The notes: generated from the sequence alone by a model not told the origin. A DNA stretch of 64,000 bases from Lepisosteus oculatus (GCF_040954835.1 NC_090703.1:6753001-6817000), one strand, 5' to 3'. Shown: positions 11,290-22,830, counted from the stretch's first letter. Program-made: numbers and translations.

Positions 11290-12735
11290 TATTATTATTT
11301 AATAATAATATTAAATTTCGGTAACAGAATAAATATATTGATGTCTAGAAGACATTTTGTTGCCTCATTCTGGAATGCACAACATGGAGCTGCATATACC
11401 TGTTCATCTATTTTGTGATGTAAAGTGGAGGTTTTACAAGTTACTGTAAAAGTTATCTTACTTTTATTGTGGTTTGAAATGCACTAATCAATGCTCATGC
11501 GTTCCTGCCTAATCAAAACACAATTACAATTTCTTGAGTGCATACTGCCTAGGGAAACTCTGAAATCTTTTCTATCGCAATGCAAAAGAAGGAATCTTTG
11601 GTGGCTGCCATTCAGGAGCCCTGTGCACATGCCATTGAATTGCAGCAGATGCTTTTCTGAACAGCATCACGCCAGGCTGCAGGCATCACACCTGCATGGA
11701 GCTTTGTGCATTGCCACTGTCAGCAAACAGACAATTGCACCAATAATCCAGCCACTGCATTTCCATTCAGAGTTGCATTGCTCTCCATTTTGCTGAAACA
11801 TTGCAAAAAAAAGTTACCAGAACCCTATTGTCTCACCAGCTGATAACATGCCTAGAGCTTTCAGGCCACATGCTGACCTCAATTCTGTCGGCAGTCCCAA
11901 TATTTGAAGTTTTTACAAGTGCTGACCCAGTTAGTCAAGTATTGGATTGAACAGCAATTTAACAGCAGCAAACACCTGTCCCTTTGATCATGTTAGGATT
12001 ATGTTTATTTAGCAATCACTTTTATTGCATTTCTCACTGAATGTGTCCTTGCTCCTTGCATAAGGGAAACAGGCAAAAGACAGGCTGTCTGAGGTGAGCA
12101 CATCAGAGCAGTTAGGTAATTGAAGCTTTATTGAAATAATTATATATATATATACAGATGATAATACCATGCAAAATTATTACCTTAGAATTGCTTACAA
12201 TTTAATTTACACAGTTACCTTATTTGGCAATGAGATACTGGTTTTGATATCAAAATGAGTTCATATCTCAGACACGTGAGGATGTGTTTTACAAACATTT
12301 CATTTGATTACCTTTGCCCTTGTCCACCATACTTTCTGTATAATGTTACATCATCATCACCCAATACAGGCTTTTTTTAGGTCAGTGTGAATTTCTCATG
12401 AAAAAATCCCATTAACCAATTTTTGCCACATGTCTATAATGTCAACGCCAAGTCCAATCTCTTTCAGTTTAGTTTGTAAAATTTGACCAGCGCATGCTGG
12501 CCGATCTGTTTGTGTCCCACCACAGGGGGTCAGACAAAGACATCGGAGGCCCACCTTGGCCTCAGATTTGGTCACTCCCACCCCCACAGATCTCAATGAT
12601 GGCCAGATCCTATTATAACCTTTTCAGTTCCAAAGTGCTGCCTTGACCACACCACCCACTGGGATTGATCTCCCACTCTCCCTCGTTTCACTGACATTCT
12701 TATCGTTTCTTTTTTCCCTGCTCCGACTTCATTCG
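11290..12735. other. intergenic, no gene recognised
   Basis: AT-rich DNA with a short (TA)n tract near 12142-12157. No exon-like or transposon-coding segment was recognised. Confidence 0.4.
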
Positions 12736-12739
12736 TATT

Positions 12740-12995
12740 AAAAACATAACAAAGGTTACGAACGAGAGGAGACCCTTCAGGTGACCTAGCAGCTCATTGA
12801 TACAAGGATTGCCTCCAGTTGCCTCTGGAAAGAAGCCAGGTTAGTGTCTTCAACAAGCTGGAGAACTTGTTCCATACCTCCACAACTCTTTGGGTAAAAA
12901 AGAGCCTCCAGTTGTCATGTGAAGGGCATTTCCCCATAGTTTCAATTATGACCAAATGTGGAGTAATACCAAACTGTTAGACGTTCAGTTGTGAA
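12740..12995 (-). repeat. LINE-like 3' end repeat, fragment B
   Basis: On the minus strand this reads as the same repeat as fragments A and C. GGTTACGAACGAGAGGAGAC at 12756-12775 is the reverse complement of the GTCTCCTCTCGTTCGTAACC-type tail. GGAGAACTTGTTCCATACC and CAACTCTTTGGGTAAA correspond in reverse to the TTTACCCA..GAG..GTGTGGAACAAG..CTACC part of fragment C. Confidence 0.6.
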
Positions 12996-12999
12996 ACAC

Positions 13000-14555
13000 A
13001 AACCTGCTTCTCCTTAAGCAATTATTCTTAACACAGGGCTGGACTATCATTTAAAAAACTAAGGTCCAACGATGAGCTGTAAGAAGGTCAGCTGTTAGAC
13101 ATGAGATTCAAACCTTTCCCTCCCTGTGGGATTATACTTATTCCCTCTCTTCTTTCTACACCTTGATGTGTGTTTCACTGATTTTTACTTTTTAGAGTGG
13201 AATTAACTTGTACGCGTTCCCAAAACAAATACAAGCATACTACTTCAGCACGCAGCAGAATGGAGGAACAATAATGTAAACAAAATAAGTAAGAAATGAT
13301 TCACCAGATATTCACAGGCACAATGAACAGACTATGGAAAAGACAGCTTTTAAGAAGAGGCTGGGACTTCACTTTTACTATTACGTAATTTCCCTTTCTT
13401 CTCTAGCAATTACAATTATTTCCCTTAATCACCCAAAGATCTATTTACCCCTCTTCTAGAAAAAGGAGAGTTTCCCTAATTAGTCGGTCATACAGGAATA
13501 TAACGTCTGTCAGTTCAGGCCTGCTTGTGTCACTTCTCCTGGAAATCAGGAAAGATGACCAAGTGCCCTGTTTCCAAGACAACAGGTTCTGCGCTGAGCA
13601 CGACACACTGCCATCTTGTGTTGGAAGGAGGCAATGACCAGCCTGGGTCCTCTCACATCCTTTAAATAAGAATATAAGCCTATAAAATAAGGCTGAGCAA
13701 AACTCTCCCTGGCTTTTCATGACAAAGGCAATTTCATGACAGAAACCTGTGTCAGCGGGTGATACTCCCGCTCTCCCCGCTGACTGTTCCCCACAGATCT
13801 GCGGACAAAGTCTTAACCGAATTAACGTCTAGTGACAAAAGTCGCATCTTGTATTGATTTTGTTCTTTGAAGTCTGTTGAAACCTGTGACAGGAAGGAGT
13901 GATGTGCTGTCACGCTGGCTGGAGCCTTTCAAGTGCAAAGATGTGTTATGAAGGCCAGTGTGTGAGGGTATGGTGTTTATGCAATTACTTCCAAAAGTCA
14001 AGCTGATGTTGTTCTGGCTGTAATGTCAGTTGAGGACTGTGACAGGAAGTATGGAAATGGTGTCATGCCTGCTGTTCGACCTTTAAGTTGAAGAATGCTT
14101 TACGTGGCATATGGATTGCCACTTCCCCTCCGGAGAGGGGGTGCGTTTCACTAAATGCGAAAAAGTGTTTTTCGCCTTTAGAAATACGAAACATTCTTGG
14201 TTCTTCCTTACAGAGCAACACAAGTGAACGCACGCATACAACACAAAACGCACCATCTCTTGATCAGACGGGAGACTAGACTCGTGTGCTCTTCATGGCT
14301 GTCTTCTCGTCAGACCGTTGTAGGAAGCCCCAGGTGTCTATACTGAAAACGCAGCGCCACCGGAGAGCCGCCCGCTCTCGGACCTGTATCCCGGCGACTG
14401 CCACCTGTGGGGCTTGTGCGACAGTGAAACAGCACAATGAGATGCAAATCAATGAGATGCAGTCGGCAAGGATACGCCCCACACACACCCAAGCCTCCAG
14501 CCACCCACGCCGGACTGATGAGCGAAACTTTCACAACGAACAGAGAAACAGAAGT
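13000..14555. other. intergenic, no gene recognised
   Basis: Nothing could be assigned. Two GTGACAGGAAG motifs (near 13888 and 14039) lie inside loosely similar stretches, which may reflect an old repeat. Confidence 0.35.
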
Positions 14556-14559
14556 GGAG

Positions 14560-14695
14560 GGCAGAAGTGGAAACGACTTGGAAGTGCATTAAAAACTGAG
14601 AACAGGGAGCCACTTCTTTACCCACAGAGTCGCAGGAGTGTGGAACAAGCTACCCACCCATGTCTATGAAGCCGATACCCTGATTCTTTCAAGAC
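14560..14695 (+). repeat. LINE-like 3' end repeat, fragment C
   Basis: The block reads CTTTACCCACAGAGTCGCAG, then GTGTGGAACAAGCTACCCAC, then GAAGCCGATACCCTGATTCT. It is the same repeat as fragments A and B in plus orientation and is truncated before the conserved tail. Confidence 0.6.
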
Positions 14696-15689
14696 TAATA
14701 TGCGGGAGGGGTGTCCGTCATTGTCGAAACGTCCGTTAAATCACGAAGGACGTTTATGAACCCAACCACTCTACTACATGAATAATATATATATATGTAT
14801 TCTTTCTGGATCTTTCGACTTCAAGTCAGTCAATGAAAATTATTCATGTGCCTTTTTCATCATAAGCAAGCTCTTTATTTCATGTATCGCAAATATACTG
14901 TAGAAAATCCGCTGAAGAGTACGAAACAGAAACAGCACCCATAGGCAGCACTTAACCTACCGTTATATGAAAGTATTGATATTCCTGAATTTTAAACCTA
15001 TGTAGTAGTTTTCATTTTGCTTTAAGAGGTGTGTATTTCATCGTTAATGTGGGGGGAGTCCAGTGTTTCTGATTTTGTAGCCAGTTCCCCTTGAGAGAAT
15101 GTCGTCTGACATTAAGTCCGTTAAACCGGGGGTTAAATGTATTTCAGAACTAACTATACGTTAAGTTTGTAAACTAGGGGGTTTTGTTTTTTTTCCCCAA
15201 GATGAACGATACACAGCCCCTTGTAATTGGATTAGGTTTTAAACGCAACTGGGAACAAGCCTCCATAAAGATCAGTACGGTACTGCTGAAGGGCATCAAG
15301 CTCGTCTGCTGGGGTCATCCATGTTTTAATTGACCCATCGTTTTGTATTTGTTTTTTTGAAAAAGCTTCAGCGGTACAGAATTTGTTGAGCGTATGAATG
15401 TATTAATGCGTGAATTAAGACAGCTGCCCAGACCTTTGGTTTTCTCGAGTTAACAAAATAATGTTTGCCAGTTCGTCTCGTGACTGCTCTACATGACAAC
15501 CGCTACGCACATCTAAGCAAAACATGTATAATAAGACATGCGATACTACATACAAAAATACCACATTTAGAGAAAAAAAAAGCGGATTTAGCGTGGTGAT
15601 CGTAATACTCATATTGTGACAAAAGGCCCCCCAAAAAAACAATTAGAAGATTAACGCGAGAAAACAGGAAACCAGCCCAAATCCCACCG

Positions 15690-15933
15690 GCGGCGTAAAC
15701 AATATCGCGAGACTGTTAAGATTCACGAGCGCCGTGAGAACCCCCCCCCCCAACCCTGTTGCGAAAGATATGGACAGGTACCGCCACCAATAATATCGCC
15801 GCTCTTCCCCGACGGGCCAATCGCCGGCGAGGAGAGGCGGGGTTGCGTCGACGCGATGGCTGGATTGACAGCGTCATTACTGGCCGAATATCATTCTGGC
15901 GACGCGCAGCTCGAGCGAGAACGTTCTAGAGAG
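15690..15933 (+). promoter_or_regulatory. eif5: eif5 promoter region and non-coding first exon
   Basis: A CpG-rich block contains CCAAT at 15817-15821, a CGCGAGA motif near 15705 and GGAGAGGCGGGG. It ends in a strong donor, TCTAGAGAG|GTAAGTG, at 15933/15934. No TATA box is clear, as expected for a housekeeping CpG promoter. The transcription start cannot be fixed by eye. The exon would splice to the acceptor at 17654/17655. Confidence 0.75.
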
Positions 15934-17654
15934 GTAAGTGAGCGAAGGGGTTAGAGGACGCTCTAATTGGTGTGAATAAGGCCAAATAATAAATTAAGGG
16001 GGTAATAAGACCTTCTATGGGGATCGCCGAATTGCCATTTACGCCTCATGAGGGAGCGTTGTTTAAGCTTGAAGGCTTGTCTTTTGTAGCCTATCGAAAC
16101 GTGTGGTTACGCAAGTAATCGAATCCGCTCTACAATTAACGCCGATCTGTTTTCCTAACCCCCTCACCCTGCCCATTGTTTCCAGATACCCCATTTTTGA
16201 GGGCGTCTCGTGTTTCCCCGAAGGGTTTTATTACTCTGCACCGGAAAACTCTTGCCTCTCCATTACCGGCACCGTCGTCGTGCCGTCCTCGCTTTCTCCA
16301 GTACTCAGCCGACCCCCCCCAGCTCCCAGCACGAACACTTCACTGCGTCTCAGGGCGACCAGCGGTGTGTTTATGTCTTTATTTTACGAAAACGGTGAGT
16401 ACCCGGACGACAGGAGCGACGGATGGGAAAGGTATCGTTTTCCATGTTTATTTTAACCCTTCTGTGTGTTGTTGTGCGTCTGGTTTCGTCCCGTGGTCGG
16501 TATTTGGTGTGGTTGCGCTGGAAAATGTGGCGTGCGTGTGTTCAAAATGTGGATCAAAATGGCGTCTCCCCCTTGCACCGTGCTCCCCGTGATAAAATTA
16601 GTGTGACGCACTCTGCACCATTTCGCACAATTAGGTGGCCTGTTGTGACTAACCTCTTCTTCTTTAATTAACGGCAGCCTGTACCGCTGCTACCAATCGT
16701 TTTTTGTGCCGTTTAACTTGGAGACGCGGATATAAAGCGATGTGCGGTTTCAAAAGTCACCGTGCCCCCCCTCTCTGTCCGTTTGTGTCGCTGTCTGTTT
16801 CGCTTCGCCCTTTTTAACTTTTGGGTTGCAATGATGAGTCATCATTTGGAAATACCACCGCTTCAAGGACGATAAGGTTTGACCTACTTTTCAGAAAGTA
16901 ATACAAATTGTATTCGCTGCGCAAAACCATTACACTCCCAGGAGTATTTTTCATTCGTTGTATTTGAAGGCGTTCCGCTTGCTTTGAGCTGCGGTATTAA
17001 AATAATGAAATCAATGTATAGATCGACGTGTTACGTTTTCCGTTTTGCTCTACAGTTTTACGCTGATATAATCTAGTACGTTTGTGACCTCTGTGGCGAA
17101 AAAGACATTCATGATAAACGTTAGATGGATTCACAGCGTCACCTGTTATTTGCTTAGTAGCAGCAGCTCCTACCCAGAGGGGCTTGCAAAGCAGTCACAA
17201 AATCGATACGGAATTAAAATGCAGTAGGAAAAACACTTCAGGAAGATACACAAGACAAAACTGGGTGAGCACGCGTTGAGACGTGCGGTGCAGGGGGGGG
17301 GCGTTTTAAAGTTTGGGGAGGTGTGAACTCCCCGACATTTTAATCTTTAAAATGTCTTGGCCAGTGTCCTTCAGAGATAGTGGATTTAGCAGCACGTGGG
17401 AGGCAATGTAGTTCGGTTTGCTTGTTTTAGTTTTCATATCGTGTGCATGTCGTGCATTGCTGGTGTTCTGACTTGCAACCAAAATGTATTTACATGCTAA
17501 AGTTGCTGTACCCCAGAATTAAATTGTTTTTTTTTTTTGTTGTACAGTCAGTGTTTCTGTTTAAGCCATTTTCTTAAATAGTATAGTCAGTGTTTCTGTT
17601 TAAGCCTATTTTTGAGTGGGGCTGTCCCTAATGAGTCTTTATTCTGTTTTTCAG

Positions 17655-17862
17655 AGCTGTTGCGCAGCTGTTGGAACCTGTGTGGGGGAAACTTAGCCTA
17701 CAAGCAAGGAGCTTGCAGCCTCAGTGGCGAAAACTTTTTCATGTCAGAGACCGAGTACACTTACAGTCGTTTATGTCATCCACTCTTCTCCAGACAGAAG
17801 ATACCAAAAAATTGCAATCCAAGATCTTCTTATCTTGTTGATAAAGCTAATAGCGAGCCAAA
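17655..17862 (+). promoter_or_regulatory. eif5: eif5 5' UTR in exon 2 with two weak-context upstream AUGs
   Basis: The acceptor TTTTTCAG|AGCTG lies at 17654/17655 and 208 bases precede the main ATG. Two upstream AUGs are present. One at 17741 (T at -3, T at +4) opens an out-of-frame ORF to 17926, crossing the main start. One at 17773 (T at -3, T at +4) ends at TGA 17841. In mammals, eIF5 translation is autoregulated through poorly placed upstream AUGs, because eIF5 lowers the stringency of start selection. The layout here fits that. Confidence 0.7.
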
Positions 17863-17934
17863 ATGTCTGTCAACGTCAACCGCAGCGTTTCAGACCAGTT
17901 CTATCGCTACAAGATGCCCCGTCTGATTGCCAAG
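17863..17934 (+). CDS. eif5: eif5 coding exon 1 (residues 1-24)
   Basis: Start context CCAAAATGT has A at -3. The exon encodes the N-terminal GAP segment with Arg15. The donor is GCCAAG|GTGAGG, phase 0. Confidence 0.98.
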
Positions 17935-20900
17935 GTGAGGAGGGGCACAGTGGGCTCATTTGACTGAGGGAGAGCTTGGCAGCTTCTTCTAGTGTTGTGA
18001 ATGACTCAGGACTGCAGTGTTGTTTTGTTCTCAGTAGAAGACTCCTGGCTTTCAGAACTAAAGCCAGATTCATAGCTCCTTAAATTAACCAACTGTATAG
18101 AGGAATGCTAAGTAACTGCCTTTCCTGCTCATGTGACTTAGTTGGTTAAATAATCCTTTTGGATGGGGGAACTTTATTGCATACCATCTGTGTCCGCTGA
18201 GTTTAGTTTTAGCATTTTTAAGGTGGTTGGGATTTGGAACTAGCAGTTTCCCATCCTAGCAACTTTAAAAATGTAGATTGTCATTTAGGCACTTTATATC
18301 CTACTGACATTTTACAGCTGTCTTAGAAGTGTGAATTGATTATTTTTGTGAATTGCAGTCAATAATCTTTTTTTAATGTCTCCCTTCTCTAAACAGGTGG
18401 AAGGCAAAGGGAATGGAATTAAGACGGTTATAGTCAACATGGTTGACGTTGCAAAGGCACTTAATCGGCCTCCAACGTGTAAGTTCTAGCCTTGTATCCT
18501 TGCAGGGGCATTTTTGACTGACTTTTGTTAACTTAGTAATGGTAATCTGAATGCCTGTTAAACAGTATTTAAAGTTGATTCCTATTGGAAAGAAGCAGCA
18601 TTTGGGGTAGGGGGGGTAGTGCTGGGTTGCTTTCATTACATTCCACTTGCTTCAGTTGTACGTTTTACTCCATTTTAGATCCCACCAAGTTTTTTGGTTG
18701 TGAGCTGGGAGCACAGACCCAGTTTGATGCTAAGAATGACCGCTACATTGTCAATGGATCTCATGAGGCGAATAAGCTGCAAGATATGCTGGATGGATTC
18801 ATCCGAAAATTTGTGCTGTGTCCAGAGTGTGACAATCCGGAAACTGACCTGGTAAGTGCATTTTTCCTCTTTTTTTTTTGTGAAATCTTGAAAGACCTTC
18901 TGTTGCCAAAGCCCAAATTTGCCTTGACTTGTAACTAATAATGGGGTTTTGCTTATAATCCACTGACTGTCTTATGGAGAGGGGTAAACTCCACTGCAGT
19001 TTCCTAATTGTATTGAAGTGTTTAAAAGTTCTTCAGAATTCAAGGCCGCTGTCCTTTTGTTGTCTTTCCTCCTATACACACAAAACCTGTAGCCTTTAAT
19101 ATACAGGGTTTAGGCTGGGCAGATTTGGTAGTAATGGAAGCACTCTCCTGGTGTCTGAATTTGAGACCTGCAGTATCCGTTTTCCACTGCAGAGTTAGCC
19201 TCTTTTTTTTTTTTTTTTTGCATAACCCTACTGCATTGCAGTTATGTTGAGCTCCCCAGACTTAGACTATCTAGGGCAGTTCTGTTTACCTCCTTTGTGG
19301 AAGATGTAGAGCACAATGCAGTTAAGTTTGCTACTTCAGTTCAGTTCCTATGTTACCCCTGATATTTCATAAGCATTTTAAAACTGTCAGGGTTGGTCTT
19401 TTGTTATGCTTTACTGGTGCTTTGGAGCAGTTGGCCTAGCTTAAGTGTTTTGTGGAAGCTGAATACCTAATGCATGACTTGTTTAAAACCAAAATGACTG
19501 TCTGCTTTGTGACTTAAACAAAGGTACATGTGTAACTAGCTGTCTTGTATGTGTATATTATTCCTCTGTGAATGTTTTTAATTTGGGATTTCTTCTTTAC
19601 CTTGGTAGCATGTCAATCCTAAGAAACAAACCATTGGCAACTCTTGCAAAGCCTGTGGCTACCGGGGCATGCTTGACACACGACACAAACTCTGCACGTT
19701 CATTCTTAAAAACCCACCAGGTGAGTGACAACCCACTTAATGGTTTTTGTAGCTTAAACACATTTACATTAGCTCTTGATTGCATTTGGTGTTCAGGCCA
19801 CCAATAGATGTATGAATTTACCATGTTTTAAGAACATGCGAGGTTACAAATAAGGAGGTCATGCAGCGCATCTAGAATGTTTGGTTATTAATAATTGATC
19901 TCAGAATCTTCCTGCTGTTTCTTGACCGAAACATTGACCTTGTCTTTGTCAGCATGGCTAGATAGTTGCTTCCCAGATTCCTGCAGCTTTTTGCAAAAAA
20001 ATTAACAGCATGCTTTTTACACTCCTGGTTGTGATACCAGCCAGATTTAAACCCATTTCTTAGTTGTAGTTTATCAATATCTGAAAATCTGTAGCCTTAA
20101 TTTTAGTGATATAATTTGTTAATGGTATGTTTGGATGTGTTCATTGTAATAACTTTTCCTCTGAAATGCAGAGAATGAGAGTGGATCCGCTAAAAAGGAG
20201 AAGAAGGAGAAGAATCGGAAAGGTAAAGACAAGGAAAATGGATCCAGCAGTGGAGAAGCTGGGAATCATAATGAGATAGATGCACCTGATGCCGTAGTAA
20301 GTACATAATTGCTGCCTTGGACTTTTGTGTCCTGTTCTTATTCGTAAGTTTAAAAAGTGCTTTAGAAGAAACAAATTGAAGCCAGGTGTAATGGAAGGTA
20401 ACTGCTGCTTGAAATTCCATTCATTCAGATAGAGCTTGGCCTTCATTTTTCTTCACCCAACCCAAAGGATTTACGGTCTTTTGATTTCATCCAGCAACGT
20501 ATTTCCAATTGAATGTGTAGTTATGAAAGTACAACTCTGACTGTATAGTCTTCTTGTAAAAACTTGTGAAAGTATGTCTGTAGTTCTGTCTACAGGATTC
20601 AAATTGATGAGCTGTCAAAACATGCATCAAGTCTTGTGAGTTTCTAGCTCTTTCATTCACTGAATTTTGCACTTGTACAGGATGGAGATGACGACGATGA
20701 CTGGGGTGAGGAGACCACAGAGGAAGCTCAGAGACGCAGGATGGATGAGATCAGCGAGCATGCCAAGAACCTGACTCTCACTGACGACTTGGAAAAGACC
20801 CTGGAGGAAAGAGTCAACATGTTTTACAACTTTGTCAAGGTGTGTTGATCAGCATGTTTGTTCAAGAGCAAAACAATTACATAGCCTTATTATGAGTACT

Positions 20901-22601
20901 GTAAACTGTTGGTTTTAGATGAATGTTTCTGTTGATCCTAGAAATTGTGGTACTATAGGAAGTGAAGTTTTAAATTTTATCCAGGGCATAAAGTACCATT
21001 TTTGATTTTAGAAAGTTTGTTTTTTTCTGGCAGCTCTGATTCTGATAGCAGTTAGAGGAGAAGCTGAGATATTTGGATTTTACACGTCCCTCCGATAACT
21101 ACTAGTACCGATAACATGAAAATGATTTCTATTGCTTCTAGTTTACAAAATGGATTTAGTATTTTGTCTCCAAAATGATGCATGAATTCATTTTTTTTTG
21201 CAGCAAAAAAAGGAGGGTGGAGTCATCGATACAGCAGACAAAGAAATACTTGCGGAAGCTGAGCGCCTGGATGTGAAGGCCATGGGCCCCTTAATCCTGA
21301 GCGAACTGCTGTTTGATGAGAATATCCGTGACCAGATCAAGAAGTACAAGCGCCACTTTCTGCGCGTTAGTATTGAGTTACGCCCAGATTGCTAGAGCTG
21401 TTGCCAGAGTGTTTATAAAACTGCTTTGTTAATGTGCACACAGTAAACTTTAATTTCCACTTTTTTTTTGTTTTTTAGTTTTGCCACAACAACAAGAAAG
21501 CACAGAAGTACCTGCTAGGTGGCTTTGAGTGCCTGGTGAAGCTGCACCAGGCCCAGCTGCTGCCCAGAGTCCCAATTGTGCTGAAGGACATGTATGATGC
21601 AGATCTTCTGGAGGAGGAGGTCATTCTTGCTTGGGCAGAGAAGGTACATTTAGCTGGATTTGCTTTGCAGTGGAAACTAGACCTGAAGCAAATATTTTGC
21701 ATCCTTCTTTATAGACATTTTTCTATAAACTGTTTGGTGCACAGTTGAGATGATAACCTTAAAACTGGGCGTCTCTGAAATGGTATCTGGTGTAGGTAAG
21801 ACTTGCAGACAGTTCTCATTTGTTTTGTAGTTTCATTCCCAGTAACATTGAAACCATGGTTACAGCAGCTGGGAATACCCATGGCTTGTACCCACCACTT
21901 GAGACGCAGCTGGAGGCTCTGTATCTGTTTACAATGTCTTAAGAAAAGCAACAATTATTTTTAATTTGATAAGAGTGATGGAGATGCCTCCAGCACCTTA
22001 ACCTAATACAAAACAAGTTTCATTTGAGAAACATGAGGGCCATAATACAGCACAGGCTTAGAAATGCTCATCGTACATGTAATAGTGTGTTGGTTGTTTG
22101 TAAATCTGTACAACTTGTTTTCTTTAGGTGTCCAAGAAATACGTTTCCAAGGAGCTTGCCAAAGAGATTCATGCCAGGGCTGCTCCATTTGTCAAGTGGC
22201 TGAAAGAGGCAGAGGAGGAGAGTGAGGGCTCCGAGGAGGAAGAGGAGGAGGAAGATGAAAACGTCGAGGTAGGCTTTGGTCAGCCGTCCTTTCCTACAAA
22301 GGACACGTGACTGGACAAATTCATGTTAAACTCTGTGCCCCGACTGGCTTGTCTGCATTGATGTTGGCTTCGCGTAATTTATTGTAGATGCTATTAAAGT
22401 AATCAGATCACAGTGTACAAATGCTGTATGTATAGTTCTTGTGCTTCTTTCTTTGGACCTTTGAAAGCAATATTTATGGTGACTAATACATTTCTTCCTG
22501 TTCAGGTGGTGTACTCCCCCTCTGCCAAAGAGCTGAAAGTGGAAACTGTGAAACCAGAAAAGCCTGACAACGAGGAAGATATTGATATTGATGCCATTTA
22601 A
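17863..22601 (+). CDS. eif5: eukaryotic translation initiation factor 5 (eIF5), complete
   Basis: Ten coding exons: 17863-17934, 18397-18478, 18679-18851, 19609-19720, 20172-20296, 20681-20839, 21204-21365, 21479-21643, 22128-22268 and 22506-22601. They total 1287 bases and 428 residues (human 431). eIF5 is the GTPase-activating protein for eIF2-GTP in the 43S/48S complex. The N-terminal GAP domain begins [17 protein letters not shown]; Arg15 is the known arginine finger. A four-cysteine zinc site is at C99-C102 and C122-C125. A Lys-rich linker and acidic DDDDDWGEE stretch follow. The C-terminal W2/HEAT domain has its acidic-aromatic boxes ([10 protein letters not shown] and [10 protein letters not shown]). 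The protein ends EEDIDIDAI. All splice phases agree and no lesion is seen. Confidence 0.99.
18397..18478 (+). CDS. eif5: eif5 coding exon 2 (residues 25-51)
   Basis: AACAG|GTGGAAGG opens the exon. It encodes [20 protein letters not shown] and ends at CCAACGT|GTAAGT with one base over, completing Tyr52 across the junction. Confidence 0.98.
18679..18851 (+). CDS. eif5: eif5 coding exon 3 (residues 52-109)
   Basis: The acceptor is CATTTTAG|ATCCCACC and the donor GACCTG|GTAAGT. It encodes [16 protein letters not shown] and the first half of the zinc site (C99-P-E-C102). Confidence 0.98.
19609..19720 (+). CDS. eif5: eif5 coding exon 4 (residues 110-146)
   Basis: The acceptor is TTGGTAG|CATGTC and the donor CCACCAG|GTGAGT. 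It encodes [20 protein letters not shown], which contains the second cysteine pair (C122, C125). Confidence 0.98.
20172..20296 (+). CDS. eif5: eif5 coding exon 5 (residues 147-188, charged linker)
   Basis: The acceptor is AAATGCAG|AGAATG and the donor GCCGTA|GTAAGT. It encodes the basic linker [17 protein letters not shown] and a less conserved tail. This linker varies between species; the Pro-rich run of the human protein is absent here. Confidence 0.96.
20681..20839 (+). CDS. eif5: eif5 coding exon 6 (residues 189-241)
   Basis: The acceptor is CTTGTACAG|GATGGA and the donor GTCAAG|GTGTGT. It encodes [20 protein letters not shown] and then the start of the C-terminal domain, ending MFYNFVK. 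Confidence 0.98.
21204..21365 (+). CDS. eif5: eif5 coding exon 7 (residues 242-295)
   Basis: A T-run followed by TTTGCAG|CAAAAA opens the exon, and the donor is CTGCGC|GTTAGT, a less common donor. It encodes [20 protein letters not shown] of the HEAT-repeat W2 domain. Confidence 0.97.
21479..21643 (+). CDS. eif5: eif5 coding exon 8 (residues 296-350)
   Basis: The acceptor is GTTTTTTAG|TTTTGC and the donor GAGAAG|GTACAT. It encodes [20 protein letters not shown] and ends with acidic-aromatic box 1, [11 protein letters not shown]. Confidence 0.98.
22128..22268 (+). CDS. eif5: eif5 coding exon 9 (residues 351-397)
   Basis: The acceptor is TTTCTTTAG|GTGTCC and the donor GTCGAG|GTAGGC. It encodes [20 protein letters not shown] and acidic-aromatic box 2 ([12 protein letters not shown]), followed by a Glu-rich run. 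Confidence 0.98.
22506..22601 (+). CDS. eif5: eif5 last coding exon (residues 398-428)
   Basis: The acceptor is CCTGTTCAG|GTGGTG and TAA is at 22599-22601. It encodes [20 protein letters not shown] and the C-terminal tail DIDIDAI, which is conserved in vertebrate eIF5. Confidence 0.98.
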   Translation: MVYSPSAKELKVETVKPEKPDNEEDIDIDAI

Positions 22602-22830
22602 AGATGTTTGTGCTTTAATACAGAGCAAGCCTTCTTTCTTAGCTGCTGTGGCTTGGAAATCTGTTTAGTGCTTTGCTGATTACATTATTTAACATTAGTC
22701 TTGCTGGTGACTGAGATATAAAATTAAATTTCTTGGGGTAATGACCCTCTTGGTATTGGTTTTTAAATATTGGTATGGGGCACTGTAACTGCACATTGTC
22801 AATAAAGACCGTTTTGCTATTCGCAGTATT
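22602..22830 (+). terminator. eif5: eif5 3' UTR with polyadenylation signal
   Basis: A canonical AATAAA at 22801-22806 is followed by a GT/T-rich stretch (GTATTGTCTTTTAATTT), consistent with cleavage about 15-25 bases later. This gives a 3' UTR of roughly 220 bases. Longer forms cannot be excluded. Confidence 0.75.
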
